In this document: positions 57,366-64,000 of the stretch, in pieces
Position numbering within the stretch: the first letter of the stretch is position 1
Layout of the letters: every line of letters begins with the position of its first letter
Assembly: GCF_000252955.1 (NCBI RefSeq)
Contig: NC_014228.1
Location: forward strand, 434,001 to 498,000
Length of the DNA: 64,000 nucleotides
Direction of reading: 5' to 3'
Source of the DNA: Xenorhabdus nematophila ATCC 19061
GTDB lineage: Bacteria > Pseudomonadota > Gammaproteobacteria > Enterobacterales > Enterobacteriaceae
The notes under the pieces: model-generated
What the model saw: the letters and a program-made list of their open reading frames with translations, nothing else
The model's database searches: none
Told to the model about the DNA's origin: nothing
Position numbers and translations under genes: made by a program

Positions 57366-58059
57366 CTTTGGCTTCCTTATTACTGCTTTGTTGATGACTG
57401 TTTTGCTGGGCGAATTTCTTTTCCAACCGGACTTGCAGTGCGGACAACACCGAACTCAGGAGCAGATAGAGAATGGCCGCTTCGGTATACAAAATAAGTG
57501 GCTGATAAGTGACAGCGGCAATGCGCTGTGCCGCCAGAAACATTTCTGGCACGGTAATGACGGAAGCCAGAGACGTATCTTTGACCAGCGAAATAAAGGT
57601 ATTGGACAAAGGAGGAATAGAAAACCGTGCTGCTTGTGGTAATACGATCCGGCGCAGTGATTGCCACCAACTCATGCCGATAGAGTGAGAGGCTTCCCAT
57701 TGTCCTTTGGGAACTGAAATCAATGCAGCGCGGATCACTTCGGAAGTATAAGCACCAACATTCAGGGTAAAACCGATAACGGCGGAGGTGAAGGCTTCCA
57801 AGGTAATGCCCACGCTGGGCAGGGCGTAGAAGATCAGAAACAGTTGTACTAATAGCGGCGTACCCCGGATCAACCAGACATAAAATCGTACCACTGCAAT
57901 CAGTGGCTTAGGGCCATACAGCCTGATTAAAGCAACGATAAACCCCAGTGAGATCCCCAATGCGAAAGTAATCAGCGTGAGGGGAATAGTAAATGTCAGA
58001 CCGGCGTAAAGCATCGGCCATAGGGAATCCAGCGCTAAACTGAGCCATGATGGGGTCAT
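57343..58059 (-). CDS. Amino-acid ABC transporter permease (TcyL-like)
   Basis: The 238 residues are an HisM-type inner-membrane permease with about five helices and the EAA loop region (GQWEASHSIGMSWWQSLRRI, VLPQAARFSIPPLSNTFISL). Its C-terminus is polar and Gln/Ser-rich and overlaps the ATPase start. Confidence 0.9.
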   Translation of the reverse strand: MTPSWLSLALDSLWPMLYAGLTFTIPLTLITFALGISLGFIVALIRLYGPKPLIAVVRFYVWLIRGTPLLVQLFLIFYALPSVGITLEAFTSAVIGFTLNVGAYTSEVIRAALISVPKGQWEASHSIGMSWWQSLRRIVLPQAARFSIPPLSNTFISLVKDTSLASVITVPEMFLAAQRIAAVTYQPLILYTEAAILYLLLSSVLSALQVRLEKKFAQQNSHQQSSNKEAKDDSAHQH

Positions 58060-58168
58060 AGAACCTTCCTAATCGATTGATATCAAAAATATGTTTATTT
58101 TTTATAGGGTTGTTTTAATGATGATATGGCAAGAAAAGGATAACGTTATATACAATAAAGTTCTAGCT

Positions 58169-58229
58169 TATACCCGTCGTCTTTCAAGTTGTCGCTTTGT
58201 TGGCTGCATCTTGAAATCCATTGGGTATC
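58169..58229. repeat. Dispersed palindrome, copy D
   Basis: tacccgtcgtctttcaagtt and tgcatcttgaaatccattgg form the outer arms. The sequence matches copies A-C and lies in the gap between the two binding-protein transcription units. Confidence 0.75.
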
Positions 58230-58257
58230 GAACTTTAAGGCAAGTTGGTTATATAGG

Positions 58258-58288
58258 AAAAAGCAGACGCTGATTGCATCTGCTTTTT
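58258..58288 (-). terminator. Terminator after the second binding-protein gene
   Basis: The stem AAAAAGCAGACGC / GCATCTGCTTTTT (one G-T) with a five-base loop ends in a T-run on either strand, 55 bp downstream of the 58343 stop. Confidence 0.85.
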
Positions 58289-58342
58289 ACACGAATTACA
58301 GCTAAAAGTGACCGTTTCTATGGTTGGTTTTGTTGACTCTGA

Positions 58343-59116
58343 TTATTCGGCATTTCCTTCAGCAAAATATTTATCCCAAATTCGCTGATAAGTTCCGTCT
58401 GCTTTTATCTCAGTAATGGCATTATCTACGGCGGTTTTTAATTCAGTATCATTTTTGCGCAGTAACACGGCTGTTTTTGCAGCCTGAGTATCAGCGGCAA
58501 CAATTTTTACCGGTGCATCAGGGCGATGTTTTTTGTAATCGAGATAAGACAGCTTATCGTTGATCGTGGCATCGGCACGACCTGTGCTGACCAGCTCTAT
58601 TTCTTGATTAAAGCCATTGGTACCCATAATTTCTGCTTTATAATGTCTGGCCATTTGGGCAAAGTTATTGGTGAGGGTGTGAGCTGATTTTTTTCCTTTT
58701 AGATCACTGAACGTTTTAATATCGTTGTTATCTGTCCGGGTAATCAACACGGCTTCTGAAATAACATAAGGTAAAGAGAAGCTGTATCTTTTCTCACGTT
58801 CTGGTGTAATGGCGATTTGGTTCATGACCGCATCGGAACGTCCGGCATCAAGACCACCAATCAAACCATCCCATTTACCTTCAATAAATTCAGGTTTGAT
58901 TTTCATGCGCAGTGCGATTTCACGGCCGACTTCAACATCAAATCCGGTCAATTTTCCGGACGCGTCATGATAACTGAATGGGGCATAAGCTCCTTCCGTC
59001 CCGATTCTGAATATTCCCGTGGATTGAATGGTATCAAGAGTGGATTGCGCATAAGCAAGATGCGTAAAACTAAGTTGGGAAATACCCGCCAATAATATAG
59101 TTAGCAATATCTTCAC
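58343..59116 (-). CDS. Second amino-acid ABC substrate-binding protein
   Basis: The 257 residues are a clear paralogue of the 55759-56547 protein (IGTEGAYAPFSYHDASGKLT, FIEGKWDGLIGGLDAGRSDA, TGRADATINDKLSYLDYKKH, RPDAPVKIVAA). A signal peptide ends near AYA-Q. The start is GTG with AGGAAAA upstream. It has its own terminator, so it is transcribed apart from the permease-ATPase-SBP operon, with which it probably works. Confidence 0.88.
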   Translation of the reverse strand: MKILLTILLAGISQLSFTHLAYAQSTLDTIQSTGIFRIGTEGAYAPFSYHDASGKLTGFDVEVGREIALRMKIKPEFIEGKWDGLIGGLDAGRSDAVMNQIAITPEREKRYSFSLPYVISEAVLITRTDNNDIKTFSDLKGKKSAHTLTNNFAQMARHYKAEIMGTNGFNQEIELVSTGRADATINDKLSYLDYKKHRPDAPVKIVAADTQAAKTAVLLRKNDTELKTAVDNAITEIKADGTYQRIWDKYFAEGNAE

Positions 59117-59135
59117 TTCATTTTTCCTATAAAGA

Positions 59136-59161
59136 AAATGATAATTATTATCAATGATAAT
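59136..59161. promoter_or_regulatory. Possible Fur-type operator upstream of the second binding protein
   Basis: aatgataattattatcaatgataat contains overlapping gataat/attatc half-sites like a Fur box and lies about 20-45 bp before the GTG start. AT-rich surroundings make chance matches likely. Confidence 0.35.
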
Positions 59162-59310
59162 GGCGCAATTAGGTTTGATGTTAAATATTTTCGATATGAT
59201 ATAAAAACATATAATATATTTTTTGATGAAAATAATAGATCGATAAATAATGGATATTTGTTTTCCATATCATTCAGTATAATTATAACCCTATTGAGTT
59301 GGGACATAAC

Positions 59311-60076
59311 TATACCAATCTAACCTGAAGATGCAGGTTTTAAAATCTGAAAATGGTCAGTCAGTCGGGTCGTGAGTTCTTTCGCTTTTTCTGGCAACAT
59401 GACATGGAAAAAGTGACGAAGGGTTTCACGAAACGTCTGCGCATCCGGAAAATAGACATTGTTACGCACTGGCTCATTCATATACTTCCACAATCGCTCT
59501 ATCGGACTGAGATTTGGGCTGTCAGGCGGCAGGTAATGCAATTCAATATTACGCCCATACGCAATATCTTTCACGCATTCAGCCCGGGGGTAACCCGCAT
59601 TATCCAGAATAATAGGGCTTTTTTGCGAAAGCGGGTCAGTTTCCCGGCGCGCGCCGGCGAAATACGCGATGTTTTCGGCATTGATACCCGGGTCTTCCCG
59701 GAGCACGGTGTCTTCAATGCGGTGTAAATTCAGGGCACCCAGCCTATTGAGACGGGGACGACTGCCGGTCGTTTCGGCCACTTTTACCTGATTTTTTCCT
59801 GCTTTCCGGGGTGAGTTTTTCCTGAGCGAGGAAATCTTTTCGGTGACGGCTGACCGTACTGTCATGAATACGCAAGGCCCGGGCAATCCTCTGAGCTGTC
59901 CAGCCTTCATGAGCCAGAAGCCCGGCCTTGATGCGGTCACAGACCCGACTGTCACGCGTTGTATTGTGCATCAATTCGGGGGGGCATTTTTGGTCTGGTG
60001 TCAGATGAATTTTCAGGGTGGCAAGCATGATTTGGTTTGGATAAGAAATCAAGCATCTTCAATGGCGATTGGTATA
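59311..60076 (-). mobile_element. IS630-family deletion derivative
   Basis: Matching ends tataccaatc ... gaagatgc (left) and gcatcttc ... gattggtata (right) at a TA site bound 766 bp, shorter than the usual 1.1 kb of this IS630 group because the middle of the transposase gene is missing. Confidence 0.8.
59326..59971 (-). pseudogene. IS630 transposase with internal deletion
   Basis: The N-terminal HTH (AHEGWTAQRIARALRIHDST, VSRHRKDFLAQEKLTPE) is followed in a shifted frame by the C-terminal catalytic part (VAETTGSRPRLNRLGALNL, PIILDNAGYPRAECVKDI, LPPDSPNLSPIERLWKYMNE). The segment with the first catalytic Asp is absent, so it is inactive. Confidence 0.85.
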
Positions 60077-60361
60077 TACCCAAAGATGATGGATATATTA
60101 AAATTCATGTAGCAAAGAATAAAAATGGCCTTTTCTCCGATCTCATTTGCGAGAAGCTCGAAGTTAATGATCTCCTGTGGATATATGGGCCTTATGGTGA
60201 TTTTACTGCTCAGAACCGCAGTGAAATGAGAGATATTGTTTTTGTTGCGACAGGGACAGGCTTTGCCCCGATTAAATCCTTGGTAGAATCTGGTGTGTTT
60301 AATGAAAATAAAGTGTCTCTTTTTTTGGGACGGGAGAAGAAATCAAGATCATTATTTCTCC
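60077..60361 (+). pseudogene. Fragment of a ferredoxin-NAD(P)+-reductase-type flavoprotein
   Basis: PKDDGYIKIHVAKNKNGLFS, LEVNDLLWIYGPYGDF and VFVATGTGFAPIKSLVESG show the FAD/NAD domains of oxygenase or deoxysugar reductases (AscD/RfbI-like). Both ends are missing, cut by the IS630 derivative on the left and IS66 on the right. Confidence 0.75.
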
Positions 60362-60391
60362 GTAAGCGGCTCATTTGAACCGTATTGACGA

Positions 60392-61963
60392 TTAGATGTT
60401 GGTAAGGTTGAGTTTCCAGGGAAGCAGCTCGTGTACCTTGTTTGATGGCCAGTCAGCTATATGGCTGATGGTGTACCGCAACCACGCCTCCGGTTCTACA
60501 CCATTAAGACGACAGGAGCCGATTAATGAGTACAGGATGGCCGCCCGCTCACCTCCGCTGTCAGAACCCGCGAACAACCCGTTTTTTCGCCCAACAGCGA
60601 CGCAACGCAGTGCGTTTTCCGCGATATTATTGTCGATCTCCATCCAGCCGTTACGGCAGTACTCGTTCAGACTGTCCCATAACTTCAGCATGTAGGCGAA
60701 CGCCTTCGCTATCTCTGAGTGCCGCGACAGCGTTGCCCTCTGCTGCTGTATCCCGTCGAACAACAACTGCATCAGCGGAGCGCTGCGCGCTTTTCTTAAT
60801 GCCAGTCGTTCTTCTGCCGGGCTGCCTCGGATTTCTGCTTCTATGGCATATAACTCACCTATCCGCTTCAGGGCTTCCGTCGTTATTGCTGTTGGCGAAC
60901 GAACGTGAACGTCATGGATTTTACGTCGAGCATGCGCCATGCAGGCGGCCTCAGTGATATTCCCTGTTTCATACAACGCCCGGTACCCGCCGTAAGCATC
61001 TGCTTGGAGTACGCCGCTGTAGCCTGCCAGATGCTGTTGCGGGTGAACGCCTTTGCGATCTGCTGAGTACGCGAACCACACTGCCGGCGGCATTACCGAG
61101 CCTGCATTTCTGTCATCGCGGACGTACACCCACAGGCGTCCGGTCCGGGTTTTACCGTTGCCTGGTGCCTGAACGGGTACGGGGATATCATCGCCATGGA
61201 CTTTGCCCGGCATCAGAACATACTGGCGTAACACATCGTACAGGGGTTCAAGAAGTTCACTCACTGCCCCGGACCAGCGACCCAGTGTGGCACGGCTTAA
61301 CGCCACGCCCTGCCGGTTATATATCTCCGATTGACGGTACAGCGGCATATGCTCTGCGAACTTTGCGGTCACGATCCGTGCCAGCAGTCCAGGACCGGCA
61401 TAACTGCGTTCAATGGGTTTGGACGGCATGGGAGACTGGACTATACCGTCACACCGACCGCAGGCCAGCTTGGGGCGTTGTGTTTCGATAACTTTAAAGG
61501 CGCTGCTGATGATCTCGAGTTGTTCTGAGATATCGCAACCCAGCGCATGCCGTTCCCCGCCACATTCAGGGCAGTTTTTTTCTGCCGGCAGGAGCAACTG
61601 TATTTCGCGGGGCAGGGTGGCGGGTAACGGTTTTCGTGACGAGGACTGCCGCAGCGCAGGAGGCAGTGCCGGGTCGGGTTGTTTACCCAGGATGTCGACC
61701 ATTTCTTCCTGAAGGTGACTGATGTGCGCCTGCACTTCGCGTATCTGTCGTTCAGCCTTCTGCCGTATTTTTTCTGAACTCTGGCCGAACTGCATACGTT
61801 GCAGTTTTACTACCCGGGCTTTCAGTCGGGTAATTTCGCTGGCATAAGAGGCCACCCGCTGAGACAGCAGGCGATTATTTTCTGTCAGTATCTTGTTAGC
61901 CGCCATCTGCTCACGCAGCAGCCCTTTCAGCTGGGCGATATCATCAGGGAATGGGGGCTCCAT
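60392..61963 (-). CDS. tnpC: IS66 transposase TnpC (DDE)
   Basis: The 523 residues have an N-terminal leucine-zipper-like coil ([20 protein letters not shown]), a zinc-finger ([14 protein letters not shown]), the DDE_Tnp_IS66 core ([45 protein letters not shown]) and the IS66 C-terminal domain. It appears intact. Confidence 0.95.
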   Translation of the reverse strand: MEPPFPDDIAQLKGLLREQMAANKILTENNRLLSQRVASYASEITRLKARVVKLQRMQFGQSSEKIRQKAERQIREVQAHISHLQEEMVDILGKQPDPALPPALRQSSSRKPLPATLPREIQLLLPAEKNCPECGGERHALGCDISEQLEIISSAFKVIETQRPKLACGRCDGIVQSPMPSKPIERSYAGPGLLARIVTAKFAEHMPLYRQSEIYNRQGVALSRATLGRWSGAVSELLEPLYDVLRQYVLMPGKVHGDDIPVPVQAPGNGKTRTGRLWVYVRDDRNAGSVMPPAVWFAYSADRKGVHPQQHLAGYSGVLQADAYGGYRALYETGNITEAACMAHARRKIHDVHVRSPTAITTEALKRIGELYAIEAEIRGSPAEERLALRKARSAPLMQLLFDGIQQQRATLSRHSEIAKAFAYMLKLWDSLNEYCRNGWMEIDNNIAENALRCVAVGRKNGLFAGSDSGGERAAILYSLIGSCRLNGVEPEAWLRYTISHIADWPSNKVHELLPWKLNLTNI

Positions 61964-61982
61964 TCCCTCACTTTACAGCAAG

Positions 61983-62330
61983 TTATATCCGTAGACCAGA
62001 TCGTTCCATCCGCTGCGGGTGTTTCCAGTTTATGCCTTCAAGCAGCATGGACAGTTGGGCGGGAGTCAGATGAACTTTACCCTCACGGGTCACCGGCCAG
62101 ACGAAGCGTCCACGCTCAAGCCGTTTGGTAAACAGGCACAACCCATCGGCATCAGCCCACAGTACCTTAAGCATATCACCCCGGCGACCGCGGAAGATGA
62201 AGACCTGCCCGGAGAACGGATTATCTTTCAGTGCGTTTTGCACCTTTGAGGCCAGGCCGTTGAACCCGTTGCGCATATCAGTGACCCCTGCCACGATCCA
62301 GATACGCGTGCCTGCTGGCAATATGCTCAT
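61983..62330 (-). CDS. tnpB: IS66 accessory protein TnpB
   Basis: The 115 residues GTRIWIVAGVTDMRNGFNGL, GQVFIFRGRRGDMLKVLWAD and GLCLFTKRLERGRFVWP are the IS66 Orf2 pattern. This TnpB is unrelated to the RNA-guided TnpB of IS605. It overlaps tnpA by one base. Confidence 0.95.
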   Translation of the reverse strand: MSILPAGTRIWIVAGVTDMRNGFNGLASKVQNALKDNPFSGQVFIFRGRRGDMLKVLWADADGLCLFTKRLERGRFVWPVTREGKVHLTPAQLSMLLEGINWKHPQRMERSGLRI

Positions 62331-62977
62331 TATCCACCCCCCTTCATTTCACTGATCAGCATACGCAGAAGTTCGGAAGTCAGTTCACCCCGGATGCGCA
62401 GTATGCCGGCGGGAAGCGCCAGTTCACAGCAAGGCTCCCTGGCGGCGGGTTGCTGCATCGCGGGGATCGGCAGTTTAACAGGCACAGTGATTTCAGACAG
62501 GGTAACGGGCAGGAGCCATGAACGGTCCTCCCGGGGATACAGAAGTCCGCGTTTATAAAGGTGACGCCAGTTAAACAACAGGTTGTCGTTGATGCCGTGT
62601 TCACGCGCCAGTTGTGCGACATTGGCACCAGGTTGCAGTGATTTTTCGGCCAGGGCGATTTTAAACGCGAGTGGAAAATTTGGGCGGCGTGACCGCTTGC
62701 GTACAATGGGTTCATCCGCTAAAACCGGCGCAGGGATATCAAGCCTGACGGCATGGGGACGCGCGGGGTAAAGTTGCGATTCGAGCTTATCGGCGGTCAT
62801 GTTATCAGGCAGCGGCCAGCTCATTCCCTGCCTTTTGAAGCGAACAAAGAGATCGCAGATGGTACTTTTGGGGATCCCAAGCCGACGACCAACATCGAGT
62901 CTGGATAGGTGTTCATCAAAATGTAAGCGCAGTGCGTCGAGGAGCAATGTCCGATATTTCATAGCGATAGTGTCCAT
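62330..62977 (-). CDS. tnpA: IS66 accessory protein TnpA (HTH)
   Basis: The 215 residues have two HTH-like regions (HLSRLDVGRRLGIPKSTICD, ANVAQLAREHGINDNLLFNW), longer than many IS66 TnpA proteins. This is the first gene of the IS66 operon. Confidence 0.9.
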   Translation of the reverse strand: MDTIAMKYRTLLLDALRLHFDEHLSRLDVGRRLGIPKSTICDLFVRFKRQGMSWPLPDNMTADKLESQLYPARPHAVRLDIPAPVLADEPIVRKRSRRPNFPLAFKIALAEKSLQPGANVAQLAREHGINDNLLFNWRHLYKRGLLYPREDRSWLLPVTLSEITVPVKLPIPAMQQPAAREPCCELALPAGILRIRGELTSELLRMLISEMKGGG

Positions 62978-63143
62978 TATAAATGATGGACATTATTTTC
63001 CCCGAATCAGGGGAATACCGATAGACGGTCTAAATGAGCCGCTTACAGCTGTTTTAGGTGCCATCATTTTCTAGTTGTCTTCAACTTCGCTTCGCACCAT
63101 GTGTTTAAAGGTTATAATATTTTGATAAATAGTCTATTTTATA

Positions 63144-63168
63144 TTTCCGCCCATTTTTTGGGCGGAAA
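63144..63168 (-). terminator. thiH terminator
   Basis: A 10-bp perfect stem TTTCCGCCCA / TGGGCGGAAA with a T-rich loop lies 14 bp beyond the thiH stop on the minus strand. Confidence 0.8.
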
Positions 63169-63181
63169 TAATAGCCGTGAT

Positions 63182-64000
63182 TTACCGTCCCAAATAACTA
63201 TCCCAATCCTTCCAGACAGGTTGTAAGCCGGATTTGACCAAGGCTTCAGCAACCTGAATAACTGAGCGATTATCATGAGGCGCAAATTGTTCCAGCTCAT
63301 GGTGCTCATCGGCATAACCGCCCGGCTGGGTTTTAGAACCTGCACTGATGCTATTGATAGCAAGTGGCACAACGTGATCACGGAAAAAGGGAGATTCACG
63401 CGTGGAGAGGGAAAGTTCTACATCCGGTGCCAGCAGGCGGAAAGCGCAAATCAATTGTACCAATTCGGCTTCACCCATGATGGAAGCCGGTTCAATGCCG
63501 CCAGTACAGGGACGTAGCCGTGGAAAGGAGATGGAATAGCGACTTTTCCAGAACTGCTTTTGCAGGAAAAGAAGGTGCTCTGCCACCATATAGCAATCGG
63601 TTCGCCAATTGTGGGATAGCCCGATTAAAGCACCCAGCCCGATTTTGTCTATTCCTGCCCGCCCAAGGCGTTCTGGTGTTTCCAGTCGCCAGTGGAAATC
63701 CTGTTTTTTGCCTTTCAAATGGTGCAACTGATAACTGGGTTGATGATAGGTTTCCTGATAAACCATGACGCCGTCCAGCCCCAGTGTTTTCAACTCAGCA
63801 TACTCTTCTTGTGCCAGTGGCTGGACTTCCATAGAGACGGAGCTGAAATGGCGGTGTACCAAGGGCAGGTAACGGCGAAAGTAATCCATGCCAACTTTAT
63901 TCTGATGTTCCCCGGTGACCAGCAAGATATGTTCAAATCCCCGTTTTTTCAGTGCGAGACATTCTGCCTCGATTTCCTGTTCATCAAGCGTCTTGCGTTT
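63182..64000 (-). CDS. thiH: 2-iminoacetate synthase ThiH, C-terminal part (5' end outside window)
   Basis: ThiH is a radical-SAM tyrosine lyase that makes dehydroglycine for the thiazole ring of thiamine. The frame runs off the right edge; the part seen (about 272 codons) holds KRKTLDEQEIEAECLALKK, TGEHQNKVGMDYFRRYLP, DGVMVYQETYH, HLKGKKQDFHWRLETPERLG and PRLRPCTGGIEPASIM and ends DWDSYLGR. The radical-SAM cysteines lie upstream outside the window. It is about 9 residues shorter at the C-terminus than the E. coli protein. Confidence 0.96.
   Translation of the reverse strand, partial: KRKTLDEQEIEAECLALKKRGFEHILLVTGEHQNKVGMDYFRRYLPLVHRHFSSVSMEVQPLAQEEYAELKTLGLDGVMVYQETYHQPSYQLHHLKGKKQDFHWRLETPERLGRAGIDKIGLGALIGLSHNWRTDCYMVAEHLLFLQKQFWKSRYSISFPRLRPCTGGIEPASIMGEAELVQLICAFRLLAPDVELSLSTRESPFFRDHVVPLAINSISAGSKTQPGGYADEHHELEQFAPHDNRSVIQVAEALVKSGLQPVWKDWDSYLGR

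Larger units (their letters stand above)
60362..63046 (-). mobile_element. Complete IS66-family insertion sequence
   Basis: Inverted ends GTAAGCGGCTCATTT (left) and AAATGAGCCGCTTAC (right) bound 2685 bp with tnpA, tnpB and tnpC in order on the minus strand. IS66 elements normally create 8-bp target duplications; here the flanks atttctcc and agctgttt do not match, implying rearrangement after insertion. Confidence 0.93.

Noticed and set aside
60354..63054. 8-bp target duplication of IS66
   Set aside because: The left and right flanks differ at nearly every position, so no duplication is claimed.

Overview
The window reads as a chromosomal segment of an enterobacterium of the Morganellaceae, most likely Xenorhabdus or Photorhabdus. 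The basis is protein similarity and gene order recalled from E. coli, the high load of insertion sequences and toxin-antitoxin modules, small dispersed palindromes, and an invasin-type adhesin. No search was run, so the genus is an inference.

Layout. (1) 1-11.4 kb is the conserved translation/RNA block nusA(partial)-infB-rbfA-truB-rpsO-pnp-nlpI-yrbN-deaD, all on +, with the pnp leader hairpin and several terminators. (2) 11.5-18.5 kb holds the pyruvate-sensing two-component pair btsS-btsR, a 1013-residue inverse autotransporter and 1.3 kb of AT-rich DNA. (3) 18.5-24.4 kb is a shuffled yhbTSQP/nrdDG/ridA/pyrI block with an eroded ubiT and an NrdD that lacks its ATP-cone. (4) 24.4-31.6 kb is an accessory island (broken D-Ala-D-Ala dipeptidase, IS3-family element, truncated repressor, YdeP-like molybdoenzyme, MazEF-type pair, MITE) that separates pyrI from pyrB. 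The pyrL attenuator is still in front of pyrB. (5) 32.8-40.4 kb is a decaying zone where rnz, rtcB, kptA and a dcyD-like gene each keep both ends but have lost their middles. It also contains ParDE, an antitoxin with a broken toxin, an IS200/IS605 element with TnpB and a second MITE. (6) 40.4-45.5 kb holds argI, rraB, yjgM and an unidentified gene broken by a frameshift, an IS630 and a stop codon, next to a small membrane protein. (7) 45.5-54.8 kb is a catabolic cluster: dmlR/dmlA, a BCCT carrier, the Rieske carnitine oxygenase CntA, an aldehyde dehydrogenase and the reductase CntB, with a second IS605 copy inserted at the end of the dehydrogenase. (8) 54.8-64 kb holds a prpF remnant, another antitoxin with a broken toxin, a cystine-type ABC transporter with two binding proteins, an IS630 deletion derivative, a complete IS66 and the 3' part of thiH.

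The genes suggest a linked route: carnitine uptake (BCCT), cleavage to trimethylamine and malic semialdehyde (CntAB), oxidation to malate (aldehyde dehydrogenase) and oxidative decarboxylation of D-malate to pyruvate (DmlA). The surrounding DNA shows reductive decay mainly by internal deletions, with many mobile elements.
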